Assembly: GCF_021545785.1 (NCBI RefSeq)
Contig: NZ_CP079801.1
Coordinates: forward strand, 1,984,001 to 2,048,000
DNA: 64,000 nt
Reading direction: 5' to 3'
Origin: Halopseudomonas maritima
GTDB lineage: Bacteria > Pseudomonadota > Gammaproteobacteria > Pseudomonadales > Pseudomonadaceae
Part shown: positions 1 through 7,568 of the stretch, piece by piece
Layout: each line of letters begins with the position of its first letter
How positions within the stretch are numbered: the first letter of the stretch is position 1
Position numbers and translations under genes: made by a program
Notes under the pieces: generated by a model
The model's input: the letters and a program-made list of their open reading frames with translations, nothing else
Told to the model about the DNA's origin: nothing
Database searches by the model: none

Positions 1-557
1 CGCTCCAGGGTGTTGATCAGCAGCACTTTCTGATTCAGCTCAACCGATTGCGCTTCCAGTTGCTTGCTGAGTGCCGCCTGGGTCTTGAGCTGTGTGCTGG
101 CCGGCTGGGCGCGGGTCAGTACCTGCGGGTTGATCCGCATGGCGGCCAGGTTGACGGTTAGCTGAGCAACGGCTCGCGGGGTGCCCGCCAGCAGGTAATC
201 GTCCGTCTCGCTGAAAGGCGCGCTGCGCTCACGGCGCGCAACCGCCTGATCGCCCAGCCGTTCTATATCGCCAAAGGCAAGGTGCACGCGCTTGCCAGGC
301 TCTATCCGTACCAGAGCGCCTTCGGCCAGCACTCTTGGGGTTGCCCTTGCCTTGACGGTTTCACACAGGCGCACGGCCGGTAGCTGGGGGCCATCGCCCA
401 GGTTCAGGTTGATGGCAAAATTGCCTTTGGCATCCAGTCGCGCCCTGGCGACCCTGCGCCATTGCGCGCGGGCCAGCTCGAAGGTCTGTATCTCTACCTG
501 ACCGCTGGCGGCCTTGCCGTCGGGCTCGAAGAGAGTGCCGGTAATGCTCCATTGCAT
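1..557 (-). CDS. Hypothetical protein, N-terminal part (runs off window edge)
   Basis: An open frame starts at an ATG at 557 on the minus strand and runs off the left edge, so only about 185 N-terminal residues are visible. The first 50 or so residues (ITGTLFEPDGKAASGQVEI, then a DAKGNFAINLN turn) look like a small transthyretin/carboxypeptidase-regulatory-type beta-sandwich of the kind found at the start of large surface or toxin-complex proteins; that fold is inferred from the pattern only. The last 40 visible residues are Gln/Leu-rich and could be a coiled coil. There is no signal peptide. It begins 10 nt after the 240-aa gene and is the last visible gene of the operon. Function unknown. 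Confidence 0.7.
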   Translation of the reverse strand, partial: MQWSITGTLFEPDGKAASGQVEIQTFELARAQWRRVARARLDAKGNFAINLNLGDGPQLPAVRLCETVKARATPRVLAEGALVRIEPGKRVHLAFGDIERLGDQAVARRERSAPFSETDDYLLAGTPRAVAQLTVNLAAMRINPQVLTRAQPASTQLKTQAALSKQLEAQSVELNQKVLLINTLE

Positions 558-567
558 GGGTTGAATC

Positions 568-1290
568 CTATGGGGTCAGGATGAGCTGGGTCAGGGTGGG
601 GCCGCTGCTGACCAGCAGCACCAGCTGAGTGTTGGCTGGCAGGCCGGCAGCCAGTGTCAGATCGCAGCTGGCGCTGCCCTGCTGGTCGGTCAGCAGCAGG
701 CGTTGACTCAGTTGCAGGCCGCTGCGCAGTTTCTCGCTTGTCAGCCCGCTGGCGCCGGCGGCGGCACTGAGCGCCAGGCTGGCCTCGGTATCCAGGTTGA
801 GTTCGACGGCGGCATCATTGATCAGTTGACCGGCGCTGTTGGACAGGGTGACCAGCAGCTGTTGCTGGCGCGGCTTGGCGGCTTCTTTCACCAGCGTGCG
901 GGCGGCCAGGCGCAGCACCGGCAGGCCGTTGCTTGGCGGTACCGAGACCAGGCGACCGCTGAAGGTGCTGATCAGTTCGGTGCTGCCGCTCGCCTCGCTG
1001 GGGGCTTTCTTGAGGTCCGGCAGGGCCAGTCGCAGCTGCGGGATCGGGCGGACCTTGCGCAGAGCGCCGGGCAGCGCGGAGCTGTTGTTCTCCGGTTCGC
1101 TCAGTTGGGCTTGCACCGTGGCTTTGATATTGAAATCCAGATAGGGCAGGTGATAGCCGGGTTGCGGCCGGCCGAATGCATCGGTCGGCGGCAGGTCGTC
1201 CAGCACGGCCTGGGCATCGCGCAGGCCGCGCGCCAGCCCGAGCAGGATCTGCTCGACTGAGTTGGCGACGAATTTACTCGATTGGGTCAT
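568..1290 (-). CDS. Paralogous-fold protein fused to an Ig-like beta domain
   Basis: 240 aa, unrecognised. The N-terminal half carries degenerate versions of the blocks shared with the four upstream paralogues: an amphipathic helix ending in LRDAQAVLDDL (about residues 14-32), a YLDFNIKATVQAQL strand (about 50-63) and a GRLVSVPP block (about 112-119). The C-terminal 100 residues (from LLVTLSNSAGQLINDAAVE to the end) have the strand-turn pattern of a bacterial Ig-like domain, with LLTDQQGSASCDLTL resembling the usual TD-x-G-x-A turn. There is no signal peptide or membrane segment. It lies 15 nt after the coiled-coil gene and 10 nt before the next gene, so it is probably co-transcribed with both. 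Membership of the paralogue family is my inference from pattern matching by eye. Confidence 0.75.
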   Translation of the reverse strand: MTQSSKFVANSVEQILLGLARGLRDAQAVLDDLPPTDAFGRPQPGYHLPYLDFNIKATVQAQLSEPENNSSALPGALRKVRPIPQLRLALPDLKKAPSEASGSTELISTFSGRLVSVPPSNGLPVLRLAARTLVKEAAKPRQQQLLVTLSNSAGQLINDAAVELNLDTEASLALSAAAGASGLTSEKLRSGLQLSQRLLLTDQQGSASCDLTLAAGLPANTQLVLLVSSGPTLTQLILTP

Positions 1291-1305
1291 GGCATTGGCT
1301 CGTGG

Positions 1306-2058
1306 TCAGTCGGTACTCAGTTTCGGGCGTTGGCGGCGGCGCTCTTCGGCGCGGGCTTGCTGGCGTTCCTGCTGGCGCTGGGCCTGTCGCGCCTCGCGGC
1401 GCTCCTGCAGGCGGCGCTCGGCCAGTTGTTGCGCACGCGTCACCAGGTCATCCAGCGAGCCGGTGTCGATGCCGAGCAACCGTTGCTGGCGGCGTTGGTA
1501 GCGTGCGTCAAACTCGCTGAGCGACGCCACCGCCGCGGGTGCTTGAAAGGCGCCTTCCAGTCGGTCCTGCAACGGCCGCAGCAGCGGGGCGGCAAGGGCT
1601 TCTCGGGGGCGTTCGCGAGCTGCTTGGCGCGCCTGCTCGATCCGCTGGTCGAGCCGTTGCATCAGTGCTCGTTGCTGCTGCAATGCTTGACCGGCGCGAT
1701 GGCCGGCCTGCTGTTGCTGCCGCTCGCGCTGCTGCTGCCAGCGTCGGGCGCTACCGGCGGCCTGACGCACCTGTGCCAGTGCCGATGGTGCAAGCTGCTG
1801 GTCACGCTGGCGCTCCCAGGCGCTGTGCTCGGCGCGCCGCTCGCTGGCGCTGGCGACCGGATATACGCGTTCGGCAGGGGCACTGTCATCGCCTTGTCCG
1901 CCAAGGCGGCGCATCTGCTGCTGCAGGGTGTCACGTTGCTCAAGCAGCCGCTGCAGGCCGGGCACCTGGCCTGCCAACTGGCGCAGGTCCGTATTGGCTG
2001 GAGTAGGCTCCGGGCGCTGTTTCTGCCGGGCCAGATCGCGCCAGGTCTTGCGGCTCAT
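1306..2058 (-). CDS. Gln/Arg-rich coiled-coil protein
   Basis: 250 aa, unrecognised. Almost the whole chain is rich in Gln, Arg, Glu, Ala and Leu with heptad-like spacing (e.g. LLEQRDTLQQQMRRL near residue 40, QQQERQQARAEERRRQR near the C-terminus), predicting long alpha-helical coiled coils and a strongly basic charge. The chain has no cleavable signal and no membrane segment. Its ATG overlaps the stop of the preceding paralogue gene by 4 nt (ATGA, 2055-2058), indicating translational coupling. A scaffold or assembly role in the cluster is plausible but inferred. The biased composition produces long mirror open frames on the opposite strand, which I do not regard as genes. Confidence 0.75.
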   Translation of the reverse strand: MSRKTWRDLARQKQRPEPTPANTDLRQLAGQVPGLQRLLEQRDTLQQQMRRLGGQGDDSAPAERVYPVASASERRAEHSAWERQRDQQLAPSALAQVRQAAGSARRWQQQRERQQQQAGHRAGQALQQQRALMQRLDQRIEQARQAARERPREALAAPLLRPLQDRLEGAFQAPAAVASLSEFDARYQRRQQRLLGIDTGSLDDLVTRAQQLAERRLQERREARQAQRQQERQQARAEERRRQRPKLSTD

Positions 2059-2585
2059 TCGTCTGCCTCGGCGTCGATCAGGGCGCGAATGCGCTCCTCC
2101 AGAACGGCTGGCGCCGGCACCGGCACCAGCTTGGTACGCATCACCGAGCTGCCTTCGGCAGAATACTGGTACTTGCTGGCGTAGCTGGCGCTGACCGAGC
2201 TGGCACTGATCGAGCCGGCGGCAAAGAACGGCAACGCCGCCCCCTTGGCACTGGATTTGACCTGGGTGCGCTTGTGCGTCGAACTGCGCTCACTGTTGAT
2301 ACTGATCGACAGCTTCAGCTCAATCACGGTGTCGACAAACTGGTAGAAACTGGGGGTGAACCCCAATTCCAGCAGGCTGTAGGACTTGCCGTTGCTGAAC
2401 TCGACCTTGTAGGGCGCCTCGGGGCCGTCTTCCTCTTCGTCGCTGCCGGTGGGGAAGCCCGCCATCATGCGCGCGATGCGCAGGGACACCAGATCCAGCT
2501 CCAGTTGGGCTTCGGCAATCCCCACGCCGAGGTTGCGCACGATCAGCGGGAAGGGTGCGTTGAGCAGTTCTGATCCAACACTCAT
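2055..2585 (-). CDS. Paralogue-family protein (176 aa)
   Basis: 176 aa, unrecognised. It shows all three blocks of the local family: an N-terminal helix (LLNAPFPLIVRNLGVGIAEA, residues about 7-26), a central LLELGFTPSFYQF strand (about 71-83) followed by alternating IELKLSISI, and a C-terminal VSASYASKYQYSAEGSS block (about 133-149) ending in KLVPVPAPAVLEERIRAL. An acidic loop (SDEEEDG) separates blocks 1 and 2, and a Ser/Lys-rich stretch separates 2 and 3. It is closest to the 235-aa neighbour: both start MS[VI]GxELLN. The layout recalls Pfam DUF2589 as I remember it, but I cannot confirm that. There is no signal peptide. It lies 11 nt downstream of its paralogue. Confidence 0.8.
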   Translation of the reverse strand: MSVGSELLNAPFPLIVRNLGVGIAEAQLELDLVSLRIARMMAGFPTGSDEEEDGPEAPYKVEFSNGKSYSLLELGFTPSFYQFVDTVIELKLSISINSERSSTHKRTQVKSSAKGAALPFFAAGSISASSVSASYASKYQYSAEGSSVMRTKLVPVPAPAVLEERIRALIDAEADE

Positions 2586-2596
2586 GGTGCGTCTCC

Positions 2597-3304
2597 TCAG
2601 TCGTCATCTTCCGGCGCGGGTGCCGGTTGCCGGCGGGCTTCGGCCTCTTCCATCATGGCGCGAATGCGCTCTTCCAGAATCGGCGGCGGCGGCACCGGCG
2701 ACAGCTTGGTACGCAGCAGGCTGGAGCCTTCGGCGGAATAGGAATACTTGGAGGCGTAGCTGGCATCTACCTGGCTGGTCGAGACGCTGGAGCGGTTGCT
2801 GTCGCGGCCCCCGAAAACCTTGCCGAACAGGCCGCTGGCCTTCTTGCTGTTGCGGTTCTTGGTGGTTTTGTTGCTGGAGGTGCGGCTGCGTTCGCTGCTG
2901 CGGGTGATCTTGATGGCGATCTTTACTTCGATGATGGTGTCGACAAAGTTGTAGAACACCGGGGTAAAGCCCAGCTCCAGCATGGATAGGCGGGTGGGTA
3001 CGCGAATCTGGCCGTTGTCGGTCTGGTGGTTCTTGGCGGCGGTGACGATTTCGTCGTAGCCCGGGTCCAGCGCGACCAGCGAATCAGCCTCGGAGGGCGT
3101 CATATACTCGTGACCGAAGAAGATACGGCTGTCGTCGAAGGCGATATTGCCCTCGTCGTCGTATACGGTGCGCAGGCCGCCCATCATCTCGGCGACTTCG
3201 ATCGAGCTTTCGTCCAGCTTGACCTGTGCCTCGGCAATGGCGAAGGCCATCTGGCGAATCATGTCGCCCATCGGCACGTTCAACAGCTCTCGTCCAATAC
3301 TCAT
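2597..3304 (-). CDS. Paralogue-family protein (235 aa)
   Basis: 235 aa, unrecognised. Block 1 (LLNVPMGDMIRQMAFAIAEA, about residues 7-26), block 2 (MLELGFTPVFYNFVDTIIE, about 108-126) and block 3 (VDASYASKYSYSAEGSS, about 179-195, then SPVPPPPILEERIRAM) match the 176-aa neighbour closely. It differs by a roughly 55-residue acidic insert between blocks 1 and 2 (around YDDEGNIAFDDSRIFFG), a Ser/Lys/Asn-rich linker between 2 and 3, and an acidic C-terminal tail (PAPEDDD). No export signal. The two genes look like a recent tandem duplication that diverged mainly in the loops. Confidence 0.8.
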   Translation of the reverse strand: MSIGRELLNVPMGDMIRQMAFAIAEAQVKLDESSIEVAEMMGGLRTVYDDEGNIAFDDSRIFFGHEYMTPSEADSLVALDPGYDEIVTAAKNHQTDNGQIRVPTRLSMLELGFTPVFYNFVDTIIEVKIAIKITRSSERSRTSSNKTTKNRNSKKASGLFGKVFGGRDSNRSSVSTSQVDASYASKYSYSAEGSSLLRTKLSPVPPPPILEERIRAMMEEAEARRQPAPAPEDDD

Positions 3305-3334
3305 GGTGTTGCTCCTTGTGGGGATATCGACGGA

Positions 3335-3814
3335 TCAGTTGTCGGCTCCGGGCAGCCCGTCGTCGTACAGGCGCCGCAGGACTTCATTGAAGGCTTCGGG
3401 GGCAGGCAGTGACACCAGGCGAGCGGCAATCGAGCTGGACCCTTCGGCGGACACGGAAAACTTGCGTGCGTAGGAGACATCGACGCTGGCGGCGACCATG
3501 ACGACGCCATAGTTGACCTTGGCGGTGACCCCGGCCGATACCGAGGTTTCGGTGGTTTCAGACATGCTGAACGACAGTTTGGCCTCCACCGTGGCCTCGG
3601 TGAAGGCGTAGAAGCTGGGGGTAAAGCCCAGGGTCAGCAGGTTGTAGGTCTGGCCGCCCAGCTCGACCGGCGTTTCGGCCATGGCCTGGGCAACCTTGAC
3701 CGAGTTGTTGTCCAGCGCGGCCTGGGCCTGGGCAATCGACAGGCCCAGGCGCTCGATGATCTGCGGTAGCGGTGCGCTGACCAGCGAGCGGGTGACGGTG
3801 GTGGTCTCGCTCAT
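3335..3814 (-). CDS. Paralogue-family protein (159 aa, minimal version)
   Basis: 159 aa, unrecognised; the shortest family member, so it probably outlines the core fold. Block 1 is LPQIIERLGLSIAQAQAALD (about residues 16-35), block 2 LLTLGFTPSFYAFTEATVEA (about 58-77), and block 3 DVSYARKFSVSAEGSSSIAA (about 112-131) followed by RLVSLPAPEAFNEVLRRLY. Between blocks 2 and 3 lies a Thr/Ser/Val-rich segment with alternating polarity, suggesting beta strands. No signal peptide or membrane helix. The gene stops 30 nt before the 235-aa gene and starts 3 nt after the stop of the 574-aa gene. Confidence 0.8.
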   Translation of the reverse strand: MSETTTVTRSLVSAPLPQIIERLGLSIAQAQAALDNNSVKVAQAMAETPVELGGQTYNLLTLGFTPSFYAFTEATVEAKLSFSMSETTETSVSAGVTAKVNYGVVMVAASVDVSYARKFSVSAEGSSSIAARLVSLPAPEAFNEVLRRLYDDGLPGADN

Positions 3815-3817
3815 GGC

Positions 3818-5542
3818 CTAGCTCCCCAGATAGCTGCGAATGGTGTCGAGAAATTCCGGCGGCGCGGGAATCGACACCAGTCGGGCGGAGATCGACGAGT
3901 TGCCGGTGACATCCAGCTCGAACTGCTTGGCGTGGCGCACGTCCAGCGTGGCGCCAAAGGCGACTGTGCTGTTGCCGGTGCGGCGGGTGGTCTCGCGTTC
4001 GCTGCTGCTGTTGGCAAACTGCTCGCTGATGGTGATGCTTTCGCTGCTGGTTATGCGCAGGTCGCGGCTGGAGACGCTGATCAGGTGCAGCTGGACCGGG
4101 TCGCTCTTGCGCGCCAGGTTGCAGACTGCACCACCGGCGGAGGCGCTGATCTGGCTGCCTGCGTCGGCATTGATGCTGTTGGCCAGGTTCTTTGCAAAAG
4201 CTGGCGGACTGTCGGCGGCGTGGCCGTCTACGGCGCTGCCCGACAGCGTCCAACTGCGGCCTTCGGCGCTCACCTGCTTGCCGTTAACGCCGCTCATGTC
4301 ATTGGCATCAAAGGTGTGAATCCAGCCGTTGCTGGCAGGCTCTGAGTGATCCCGGCGGTCGGGCTCGACGCCACTGATTACCTGACCATCGGCACCTTCA
4401 ATCACCAGCAGGTCGATAGCCAGCAGAATCTGTACCCGGCGGTGGGCCTGATCATGGGGGACGCCTTCGGCGCCGCCAGGGTTGGCGGCGGCTTCGCCTT
4501 CGCCGACCGCCGAGGTGATCTGCGCCCGGTCCACCCCGTTGGCAATCAGTTGACGTTTGACCTCGTCCACCCGGCGCTGCGACAGCTGAAGGTTGTAGCC
4601 GGGGCTGGCCGGTGCGTCCGCGTGGCCGACCAGGCGGAAGGGGATGCCGGCGCGGGCCAGCATCTGCGCGGTCTCCTGCAGGGCGTCGCGCTGATCGGCG
4701 CGGATATGGTTGCGGTCGATATCAAACAGCACTTCATGAATCGCCTCGCCCGGCGCCCAGTGGGTGACCTCAAAGCCTGCATCCTCGAAGGCGGTTTTTA
4801 CCTTGCGTGCGTAGTTGGTCACGCTGTTGGAGCGAGAGACGCTGAGGCTGGTGTCGGGGTTGGCGACAAAGGTGGTATCGCTGTTGCTGGCAATGCGAAT
4901 CACGCCGCCAGCGTAGCCAAAGGCGCGGAAGGCCACGGCATTGGGTGAGACGATGACCTGCTGCGGGCTGGCATCGGTGGTCGGGTTGATCGGGGTTTCG
5001 CTGCGCTCGAAGGCTACGGCGCTGATGTCGGCGTTGCCGGCCAGGCCATCGACCAGGCTGGCCAGGCGGCTCTCCAGGTCGGCGCCGCTGAGCGCCACGC
5101 GATTGTCGTTGATGCGCACCTCGCCGGCCGACTGCGCGGTGATTTGCAGGCTGGCTTCGCGGTTGCGGGTTTCGCTGCGACTGCCACTGCTGCTGCTCGA
5201 TGAGCTGCTGTCGCTGTCGTCGTTGCTGGTTTCGGCGTTGTTATAGGCGCCGTTGATGCCGAAATCGACGCCGGTAGACTCTTCCACCCGCAGGTGCAGG
5301 TTCATCGAGCAACTGATATCGGCGTGTTGGTAATGGTAAAAGGCGGGGCTGAAGCCCATCTCGATCAGCGTCTTGCCGCCAAGCCCGGGTATCGGCTGGA
5401 TAAAGGCGTCCAGCTGCTCGATGGAGTTGGTATCCAGCGCCTGTTGGGCGCGGGCGATGCCGAGTCCGAGGCTGGAGATAAAGTCGGCGACGCTGGCGTC
5501 GGCCAGCACCTGCCCGGGGCGAAGACCGTTGTAGTCACTCAT
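3818..5542 (-). CDS. Paralogue-family protein with inserted OmpA-like domain
   Basis: 574 aa, unrecognised overall. The ends match the family: block 1 (VADFISSLGLGIARAQQALD, about 18-37), block 2 (LIEMGFSPAFYHYQHADIS, about 59-77) and block 3 at the C-terminus (about 535-574: AKQF, NSSISARLVSIPAPPEF). Inserted between blocks 2 and 3 are a serine run (eight Ser at about 112-119) and, at about 265-375, an OmpA C-terminal-type domain: VLFDIDRNHIRADQRDAL, GHADAPASPGYNLQLSQRR, GEG, HRRVQILL. The Asp of GHxD and the Arg of the HRRV motif, expected to contact diaminopimelate, are present, so peptidoglycan binding is plausible. There is no Sec signal, lipobox or membrane helix, which is odd for a peptidoglycan-binding protein. 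The start has a good SD (CAGGAG upstream of the ATG at 5542). Confidence 0.82.
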   Translation of the reverse strand: MSDYNGLRPGQVLADASVADFISSLGLGIARAQQALDTNSIEQLDAFIQPIPGLGGKTLIEMGFSPAFYHYQHADISCSMNLHLRVEESTGVDFGINGAYNNAETSNDDSDSSSSSSSSGSRSETRNREASLQITAQSAGEVRINDNRVALSGADLESRLASLVDGLAGNADISAVAFERSETPINPTTDASPQQVIVSPNAVAFRAFGYAGGVIRIASNSDTTFVANPDTSLSVSRSNSVTNYARKVKTAFEDAGFEVTHWAPGEAIHEVLFDIDRNHIRADQRDALQETAQMLARAGIPFRLVGHADAPASPGYNLQLSQRRVDEVKRQLIANGVDRAQITSAVGEGEAAANPGGAEGVPHDQAHRRVQILLAIDLLVIEGADGQVISGVEPDRRDHSEPASNGWIHTFDANDMSGVNGKQVSAEGRSWTLSGSAVDGHAADSPPAFAKNLANSINADAGSQISASAGGAVCNLARKSDPVQLHLISVSSRDLRITSSESITISEQFANSSSERETTRRTGNSTVAFGATLDVRHAKQFELDVTGNSSISARLVSIPAPPEFLDTIRSYLGS

Positions 5543-5558
5543 GCCTGGCTCCTGTTAA

Positions 5559-6137
5559 TCAAACAAGTGAGGCCGCATGGGCGCTGCGCAGGCGCTCGGG
5601 CGGCAGGGGGATGGCCCGTTTGGGCTCGACCAGCCCCTTGCGGACGATGAAGTAGTCGTGGCGTTGCTGGGCGTCGCGTAACTGCCGCTCACCGATACTC
5701 AGGCCGCGTGCGGCCCAGCCGACCAGGGCTCGGGCCAACGGCAGCTGCGGTGGCTGCACCAGGGTGATGGCCTGCTGCAGGCTGTCCAGTGCGTCAGCAA
5801 GCTGGCCCTGGCGCAGCTGGATGCAGCCACGGCGCTGCAGGTTCTCGGCGCGGTCACGGGCGACCAGTGGCAGCGGTGAGTTCAACCGCGCGTAGTGCGC
5901 TTCGGCCTCGTTGCAGTAGCGCAATACGCTGTCCAGCTCGCCGCTCAGCTCCAGGCTTTCCATCACGCATTGGGTGTAGTGGCGGAAGAACACCTCCGGC
6001 GCACGGCTGCTGACCGCCATGCGCAGGGCTTCCTGATAGTGTTGCAGGGCATCGGCATGGCGCCCGGCCAAGGCCAGCACCTTGCCCTGTTCAGCGATGC
6101 CCAGATGCAGCTGGTGGGCCTTGTCAGTGCTGTTCAT
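5559..6137 (-). CDS. TPR-like helical repeat protein
   Basis: 192 aa. The sequence is made of paired helices with TPR-like spacing: GKVLALAGRHADALQHYQEA (about 18-37) fits a canonical TPR A/B helix pair, and a second unit near 110-140 (RRGCIQLRQGQLADALDSL) fits another. The C-terminal 50 residues are less regular. It is probably a cytosolic adaptor or chaperone-type protein for the cluster; that is inferred. Its ATG (6137) lies 14 nt inside the 3' end of the upstream 371-aa gene, and it precedes the 574-aa gene by 16 nt, so it is embedded in the operon. Confidence 0.78.
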   Translation of the reverse strand: MNSTDKAHQLHLGIAEQGKVLALAGRHADALQHYQEALRMAVSSRAPEVFFRHYTQCVMESLELSGELDSVLRYCNEAEAHYARLNSPLPLVARDRAENLQRRGCIQLRQGQLADALDSLQQAITLVQPPQLPLARALVGWAARGLSIGERQLRDAQQRHDYFIVRKGLVEPKRAIPLPPERLRSAHAASLV

Positions 6138-7239
6138 GATTCAGTTCCTGCCATTCGCTGGGGATGTCGAGCTGCTCGAAGCCGTGCTGCAACCAGCGCG
6201 GCAGCAGCTCGCCGTGCAGTACCGGGGATTGCCACGGCAGGCGTGGCACCGCGCTGTCTGGTGGCAGTAGACCGCTTTGCTGCAGCAGGCCTAGCGCGGG
6301 TGCGAGCTGGCTGCCAGCCGGCACCCGCAGGCGGCAGCGACGCAGGCTGGCGACCTGCGGGCGCACCGGCATGCCGGCGGCTTGCCAGCGCTGCAGGCGG
6401 TCTTGCAGGGCGCTTTGGGCGACACCTTCCTCGACCACCACCGGCAGGTTCTCCAGCACACAGTCGATCAGCTCTGCCGGCAGGCCGGCGAGTTCGGGCA
6501 GTCGGTCGATCTGGCTGCGCGCATCGACGGCGTGCAGTGACAGGTCGTAGCGCAGAAAAGCGGTATCGAGCAGGCGCAGCCCGCCACCGGCCTGATGGCG
6601 GCGCCAGAGTTGCTGGGCGCTGGTGTGATCCAGCGTGCCCTGCGGCTGCCCCGTGTGCGGGTCTGGGGCAAGGCCGAGCTGGCGCAGGTCATGCAGCAGG
6701 CTGTCGAGCGAGGGGCCGGGGTCGCGTTCGATCAACAGCTGGTAGCGCGCCTGATCGCGTCGTGAGCAGACCAGCTCTGCGGCGAGTCCCTCAAGCTGTT
6801 GTTCCAGCGCGGCGCAGGTGGCGGCGCTGACGTCACCAATGATGACGCCGGGCGGGCTGCTCAGCAGGCCCAGCACCGCGGCCGGGAGGCAGCCGAGAAA
6901 GCCTGCAAGCCGCTCGCAGCAGGCTGGCAGGTCGGCCACGTCGGTGACGTACAGGGCAATGTCGAAGGTGGCTGCCGCGGCGGGGCGGGGCACGTTGTTG
7001 GGTTCGACCCGCACCGTCAGGCCTGCCTGCTGCAGGATGTTCGCCAGCCCGTTGGCCTGGGCCTGAGGCAGAGACTCAAGCAGGACTGATGGCGCCTTGT
7101 ACAGTGCATTGGCGACCTGATTGGCCGGCAGCCCCAGCTGGGTGGCCAGCAAGCCGGCGAGGGCAGGTCGGGCAGAGCCGATGGATTCGACAACCACCCG
7201 CTGTGACGGCGCAGCCGCCGCCGAACCTGGAGTTGGCAT
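6124..7239 (-). CDS. Hypothetical protein with three L7/L12-C-like regions
   Basis: 371 aa, the first gene of the operon. Residues about 13-65 (RVVVESIGSARPALAGLLA, QLGLPANQVANALYKAP, LPQAQANGLANILQQAGLTV) follow the strand-helix-helix-helix-strand layout of the ribosomal protein L7/L12 C-terminal domain. Two further stretches, about 73-150 (FDIALYVTDVADLPACCERL...) and about 228-310 (LSLHAVDARSQIDRLPEL, then LPAELIDCVLENLPVVVEEG), look like diverged repeats of the same layout, joined by a helical linker. Fold assignments are by eye. There is no signal peptide. The start has an SD (GGAG) 9-12 nt upstream. The 329-bp gap before it, shared with the divergent response regulator gene, must hold the operon promoter. 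Function unknown. Confidence 0.75.
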   Translation of the reverse strand: MPTPGSAAAAPSQRVVVESIGSARPALAGLLATQLGLPANQVANALYKAPSVLLESLPQAQANGLANILQQAGLTVRVEPNNVPRPAAAATFDIALYVTDVADLPACCERLAGFLGCLPAAVLGLLSSPPGVIIGDVSAATCAALEQQLEGLAAELVCSRRDQARYQLLIERDPGPSLDSLLHDLRQLGLAPDPHTGQPQGTLDHTSAQQLWRRHQAGGGLRLLDTAFLRYDLSLHAVDARSQIDRLPELAGLPAELIDCVLENLPVVVEEGVAQSALQDRLQRWQAAGMPVRPQVASLRRCRLRVPAGSQLAPALGLLQQSGLLPPDSAVPRLPWQSPVLHGELLPRWLQHGFEQLDIPSEWQELNHEQH

Positions 7240-7568
7240 GGCGTTGCTCCGTCAGCGTGGTGGCGCGGCAGGCAGCCGCAGCAACGGCGGGTTGGCCGCA
7301 ACGAAACAAGGCAAGGGTTGGAGTATGTCTGGAGGCCGGCGCTCGGCCGCGCTCCACTGGATGAAATTCGCCAAAACCCACACCTCCGTGTCGGGTATCG
7401 ACGACTGCGACACCGCAATGGTGTCCGACGATTCAGGATGAAAGTAACTGCTTGGGTTTTACGTTAGCTCAGGTCATTACACTGTCAATGGTGGCCATTT
7501 GCATGTCGGTTGTCGCCAAGCGGGCTCTCTGGGGTAAAGTACGCCTAATAAGTGAGGATAACGCCCTA
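7240..7568. other. Divergent intergenic region
   Basis: A gap of 329 bp between the start of the unknown operon (minus) and the response regulator gene (plus). It must contain promoters for both directions, but I could not pick a convincing -35/-10 pair or operator. A reading frame entering the response regulator from 7452 is open, but the ribosome binding site favours the later start at 7569. No RNA gene or repeat was recognised. Confidence 0.5.

Noticed and set aside
1282..2184. 300-codon plus-strand open frame
   Set aside because: It mirrors the Gln/Arg-rich coiled-coil gene and the 3' end of its neighbour; the opposite-strand genes have SDs, coupled overlaps and a shared family, and this frame does not.
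4346..4948. 200-codon plus-strand open frame
   Set aside because: It overlaps the OmpA-like domain coding region of the 574-aa gene, which has recognisable motifs.
1..7239. Type VI secretion or contractile injection system
   Set aside because: No sheath, tube, baseplate, spike or AAA+ ATPase is visible; only the OmpA domain hints in that direction.
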